The notes beneath the pieces are model-generated. The model did no database searches. It had not been told where the DNA came from and saw nothing but the letters and a program-made list of their open reading frames with translations. 9,444 bases of DNA from STC-74 sp043756665 (GTDB lineage Bacteria; Patescibacteriota; Gracilibacteria; BD1-5; UBA2023), in NCBI GenBank assembly GCA_043756665.1, contig JAYUQR010000095.1:1-9444 (forward strand). The letters run 5' to 3'. How positions within the stretch are numbered: the first letter of the stretch is position 1; the number at the start of each line of letters is the position of its first letter. Positions 6,629-9,444 of this stretch are shown in pieces. Position numbers and translations under genes: made by a program.

Positions 6629-7543
6629 TTATAAAACCTCGAGCTTCCCCTTCGCTTCCTCGATACTTCCCCATCCTTGCTTCTTCGCATATGCATTTGC
6701 CTCTGTCTTTACCCGCCCGAAGACACTATTCCCTTCTCGGTCATATTCAGTTCCGATCTGGATCGCTGAAGCTCCACAGAGGGAGTACTCATAGGCATCG
6801 ACACCACTCACAATGCCCCCACATCCGACGACTTGGATCGTATCTCAGAGGAGTTCATAGAATTTGCGAGCATTAGCGAGCGCAACCGGCTTGATCATAG
6901 CACCACCGAGACCACCGAATCCTCCCTTTGGCTTGATCACTGGCCTATGAGTCAGAGGATCGAGGACGAGGGTATTTCCCACTGAGTTCACACAGGTAAT
7001 GAAGTCGATCGGAAAGTCACGAAGCACAGCCGCCATCGCTTCATAGTGAGCGAAGTCGAAATACGGAGGAAGTTTTATACCAAATGCCGTGTTTTTCTTA
7101 TACTTGCAGACCTTCTCGAGGATGTCTCGAGAGTCAGCGAAGTCATATCCTATCTGCGCTTTTCCGACGACATTTGGACAAGAGAGATTGATCTCGAGGG
7201 CTTTCACGGCCCCTCGTGATTCGAACGCTTCGACGATCGTCGGGAAATCTTCTGGCTTCATCCCGACGATACTCGCGATAACAGGTTTTCCATATTTAGT
7301 CGTGAGAATATGGGAGAATTCGATGTATTTCTCATAGCCGAGATTCGGGAGTCCCATGGAGTTGATCGATCCTCCTTCGAATGCATGATATCGTGGTTCG
7401 GGGTTGCCTTCCCGAGGTTCGAGGGTACAGGATTTCATCACGACATAGTCAGCTTCGCTCTGTGCGATTCTTTCGAGCTCCTCGAGGGTTGTACAGTGTG
7501 GGCCCGATGCATTGAATACCGCGAATTTGGAGAAGAATGGCAT
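6629..7543 (-). CDS. pyrD: Dihydroorotate dehydrogenase, class 1A type
   Basis: PyrD oxidises dihydroorotate to orotate, the substrate for the OPRT domain of PyrFE. The 304-residue flavoprotein has NLSCPN (119-124) with catalytic-base Cys122. The Cys, rather than Ser, marks class 1 soluble enzymes. Other landmarks are VVMKSCT with Lys37, NSMGLPN (61-67), GIKLPPYF (156-163), NSVGN (186-190), a KPKGGFGGLGG flavin-phosphate region, and a VGCGGI loop followed by CGASAIQIGT. These spellings match the fumarate-linked 1A form (L. lactis PyrDA-like) as I recall it, and no pyrK electron-transfer gene is nearby. One TGA (in LLGDT) is Gly; standard translation would split the gene into two ORFs. ATG 7543 (MPFFSKFAVFNASG) was preferred to a start at 7612 because the upstream 23 residues resemble untranslated leader and overlie the putative promoter. 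Confidence 0.95.
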
Positions 7544-7572
7544 AGTGAGGATAATTATGAAGTATTGAATGT

Positions 7573-7600
7573 AGTATAAAAAAGCTGGGAGAAAGTGCAA
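7573..7600 (-). promoter_or_regulatory. Putative promoter of the pyrD cluster
   Basis: In the 58-nt gap between the M20 stop and pyrD, the minus strand carries TTGCAC (7595-7600), a 16-bp spacer and TATACT (7573-7578), 29 bp before the pyrD ATG. The -10 box is a 5/6 match to TATAAT, while the -35 matches only TTG. This is the likeliest start of the pyrD-to-channel transcript, though read-through from the M20 gene is possible. Confidence 0.5.
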
Positions 7601-7601
7601 A

Positions 7602-9287
7602 TTAATAAGCAAAATCTCTTACTACTTTCTCGAGAAGTTGTTGTGGTTTAATCGTATGTTTAGGATCTACGTTCTCTCCAGGGTGATGACTTATTCCGTC
7701 GTGACGGACGAAAATCATACCTATAGGGATACCGATTTTTCATAGATACGCGACATCATGTCCCGGAAGAGATGGCATCAGGACATAGCTAAATCCTAAA
7801 GTTTTTGCTCACTCCTGAAGTAGTCATTTCACTTTATTACTTACTGCCATACTGAGACTGTGAGATACAAGAGTCGGGGTGAGAGTAGTAGCTATTTTTG
7901 ATCTTACCTTCGCGACAAGATAGTCAAAAGTTCTTTTATCACCTTCGTGTCTATAATCGAGATTCCATGAGAGCTTTCCATCCTTAAGTGAAAAATCTAC
8001 TACTGTAACTCGAGAAGAACCAACAGGATTTTCAGGGTTTTTCTTTACTTCCTCTACAAAAGTCCCAGTAGCAACATGACTAATACGAAATGGAATAGTT
8101 ACATCCCCTCGTATAGGTCATAGTGGTTGCCCGTTAAATGTTTCTCAGGAAGGAATTCCCGTACTTCGATTAAGTTCGCCCTTTACTCCTTTTTCTCAAA
8201 GTATTTTCATCAGTTTTTCCCCTTGAAGTATAGTACCTCGAGGTAAGGCAATATCGATAAACACATCATCTGGGATAGAGGTAAATCCGAGAGGACTTCC
8301 GAAACCAATCTCTCGAATTATAACACTATCATCGAGTCTACCAAGTATGGCAGAAAGACCCACAAGCGCATCTTCTCTATACCATCTTTCTCTCGCATTA
8401 TCACTTTTTATTTTTGCTGGATTTGGTGGCGTACCTCACGTATGTCATCTTTTTCAGGATATTTTTATGTGGTAAAAATCGTATCCATCACTCGTATTGT
8501 ATTCTTCTTGAAGGCCTGAAAGGTCCTTATTCCACTTTTCTCGTCTCGCTCATCCTATCCCTCCTGCGACTATCCCGAGGTCTCTATTATTTGCCTCGAT
8601 TACTCCACTTTGCTCGATATGGAGTTCGAGTCAGAGATCATATTTCTCCAGAAGATGCTCCGCACCCTTTTCTAAAATTTGTACCATTTTCCCCCTCATC
8701 ACCGCGAGAGAGAAACCATTTTTATCAGCAAGATGCTGGAGAAAAGTCACATTTTCTCATTTACTATTTTTTCAATAGATTATTTTCTCTACTTGGTCGA
8801 TGGTTAGAGCTCATGTAGCTATCTGACTTCAGAGACACCCGACACCATTATTTGGACTGGACTCTTCTGACCTCCATGACACGACTGTGATTGTTTTTTT
8901 TGGCTTTCATTTTCCAAGAAGCATATCGACTGCTTCGAGTCCAGCCCCCACTCAGAGTACCCCATCATACATGCCACCATTTGGTGTACTATCGAGATGA
9001 GATCAGATGATGACCCCTTTTGCATCTTTTTCTTTATCTCAAACTGTAACTCTTTCAGTTCAAAATATGTGGAAGAAAGTATTTCCTACGATATCAGTTT
9101 CAAGCTCATAATCATTACCTATACTGAGTCAGTGATTATATGCAATTATTGATGCGAACTGCTCAAATGAATCTATAGCATGATCTTCGAATTTTCCAAA
9201 AGAGTAAGCCTGTCTTCAGAGGGGTGGATGAGCAAATGGATCTGGCATCTTGCCATCGAAACGACTTCATGCAGCTATTTGCTTCAC
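7602..9287 (-). CDS. M20-family Zn-dependent amidohydrolase (allantoate amidohydrolase / N-carbamoylase / beta-ureidopropionase-like), unusually long
   Basis: Members hydrolyse N-carbamoyl or ureido substrates using two metal ions. Numbering from GTG 9287 (561 residues), the ligands are visible: H97 in GSHLDS, D108 in GGMYDG, E141/E142 in SWRSEE, H223 in ELHIEQ, and H534 in GISHHP. The small dimerisation domain is marked by GKRGHTGGTPP and the strand WNLDYRH. The family is usually near 410 residues. Here the stretch from the ELHIEQ His to the SHHP His is about 310 residues rather than about 190, so the lid domain carries a large insertion. Some 23 TGA codons are Gly. The start is unresolved: the frame is open to 9359, just after a TAG, and GTG 9287 or ATG 9248 are the only standard starts. 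Residues upstream of 9287 (SDNRDAAIVALDF) look coding. Substrate unknown. Confidence 0.82.
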
Positions 9288-9444
9288 AAAGTCTAATGCT
9301 ACTATGGCAGCATCTCGGTTATCAGAAGCCTCTGGTGATGAGGTACGCGTAACTGCTCACTAGACATCATACATTTCATCTTGACATTGAATCTGGTTTT
9401 TAGAACGTCTCATTCTAATAGGGATTCTTGCAAATTTTCCAGGT
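9288..9444 (-). other. In-frame upstream extension of the M20 gene, interrupted by TAG at 9360-9362, cut by window edge
   Basis: From the window edge to 9363 the same frame reads PGKFARIPIRMRRSKN... and ends QDEMYDV-TAG. After the TAG, 24 further codons (GAVTRTSSPEASDN...) join the M20 frame without a start codon. Either the first part is the C-terminus of a separate upstream gene and the M20 gene starts at a non-standard codon, or the M20 gene once began further upstream and has a nonsense mutation or sequence error at the TAG. The available sequence cannot decide this. Confidence 0.35.

Noticed and set aside
7310..7579. Plus-strand open frame of 89 codons opposite pyrD
   Set aside because: It is a shadow of pyrD, whose conserved motifs cover this region on the other strand.
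8414..8818. A 134-codon plus-strand open frame
   Set aside because: It lies entirely antisense to the M20 hydrolase frame, which has family motifs (ELHIEQ, SWRSEE) across the same bases. It has no family features of its own.
168..9359. UGA as tryptophan (table 4)
   Set aside because: Trp at the TGA positions would destroy glycine-rich motifs such as YGGG in LOG, and genuine Trp positions use TGG.

Overview
This window comes from a bacterium that reads UGA as glycine (translation table 25), the code of candidate divisions Gracilibacteria (BD1-5/GN02) and Absconditabacteria (SR1). With standard stops every sizeable gene is broken. With TGA read as Gly, complete proteins appear and the in-frame TGAs fall on conserved glycines, for example the third Gly of YGGG in the LOG protein and the DGVLGVGAG segment of the M20 hydrolase. 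TGG still encodes Trp. All twelve gene ends read here are TAA or TAG; none is TGA. The phylum assignment is inferred from the code, not from a marker gene.

Layout. The left edge (1-167) holds a possible tiny membrane peptide and an 11-bp-arm palindrome. An unrecognised 193-residue protein follows on the plus strand (168-749). Everything after it is on the minus strand. nrdB (class I ribonucleotide reductase beta subunit) is convergent with that gene, and their stop codons overlap. Upstream of nrdB lies a near-perfect NrdR box over a putative promoter.

A long, tightly packed minus-strand gene cluster runs from 7543 down to 1930: pyrD, two small unknown genes, a LOG-family nucleotide hydrolase, a fused pyrF-pyrE gene, a TauE/SafE-like membrane protein, a divergent PRPP synthetase resembling plant class II enzymes, and a two-TM potassium channel. 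Gaps are mostly 2-52 nt, so one operon is likely. PyrD makes orotate, the PRPP synthetase supplies PRPP, and PyrFE converts orotate to UMP. The LOG protein may release ribose 5-phosphate from nucleotides, which would feed the PRPP synthetase. Upstream of pyrD is a large M20-family amidohydrolase whose N-terminal boundary is blurred by an in-frame TAG.

The most striking feature is a palindromic, REP-like repeat of about 110 bp inside pyrFE. It is read in frame and encodes a linker of about 38 residues between the OMP decarboxylase and orotate phosphoribosyltransferase domains. No tRNA, rRNA, CRISPR array or transposase was seen.
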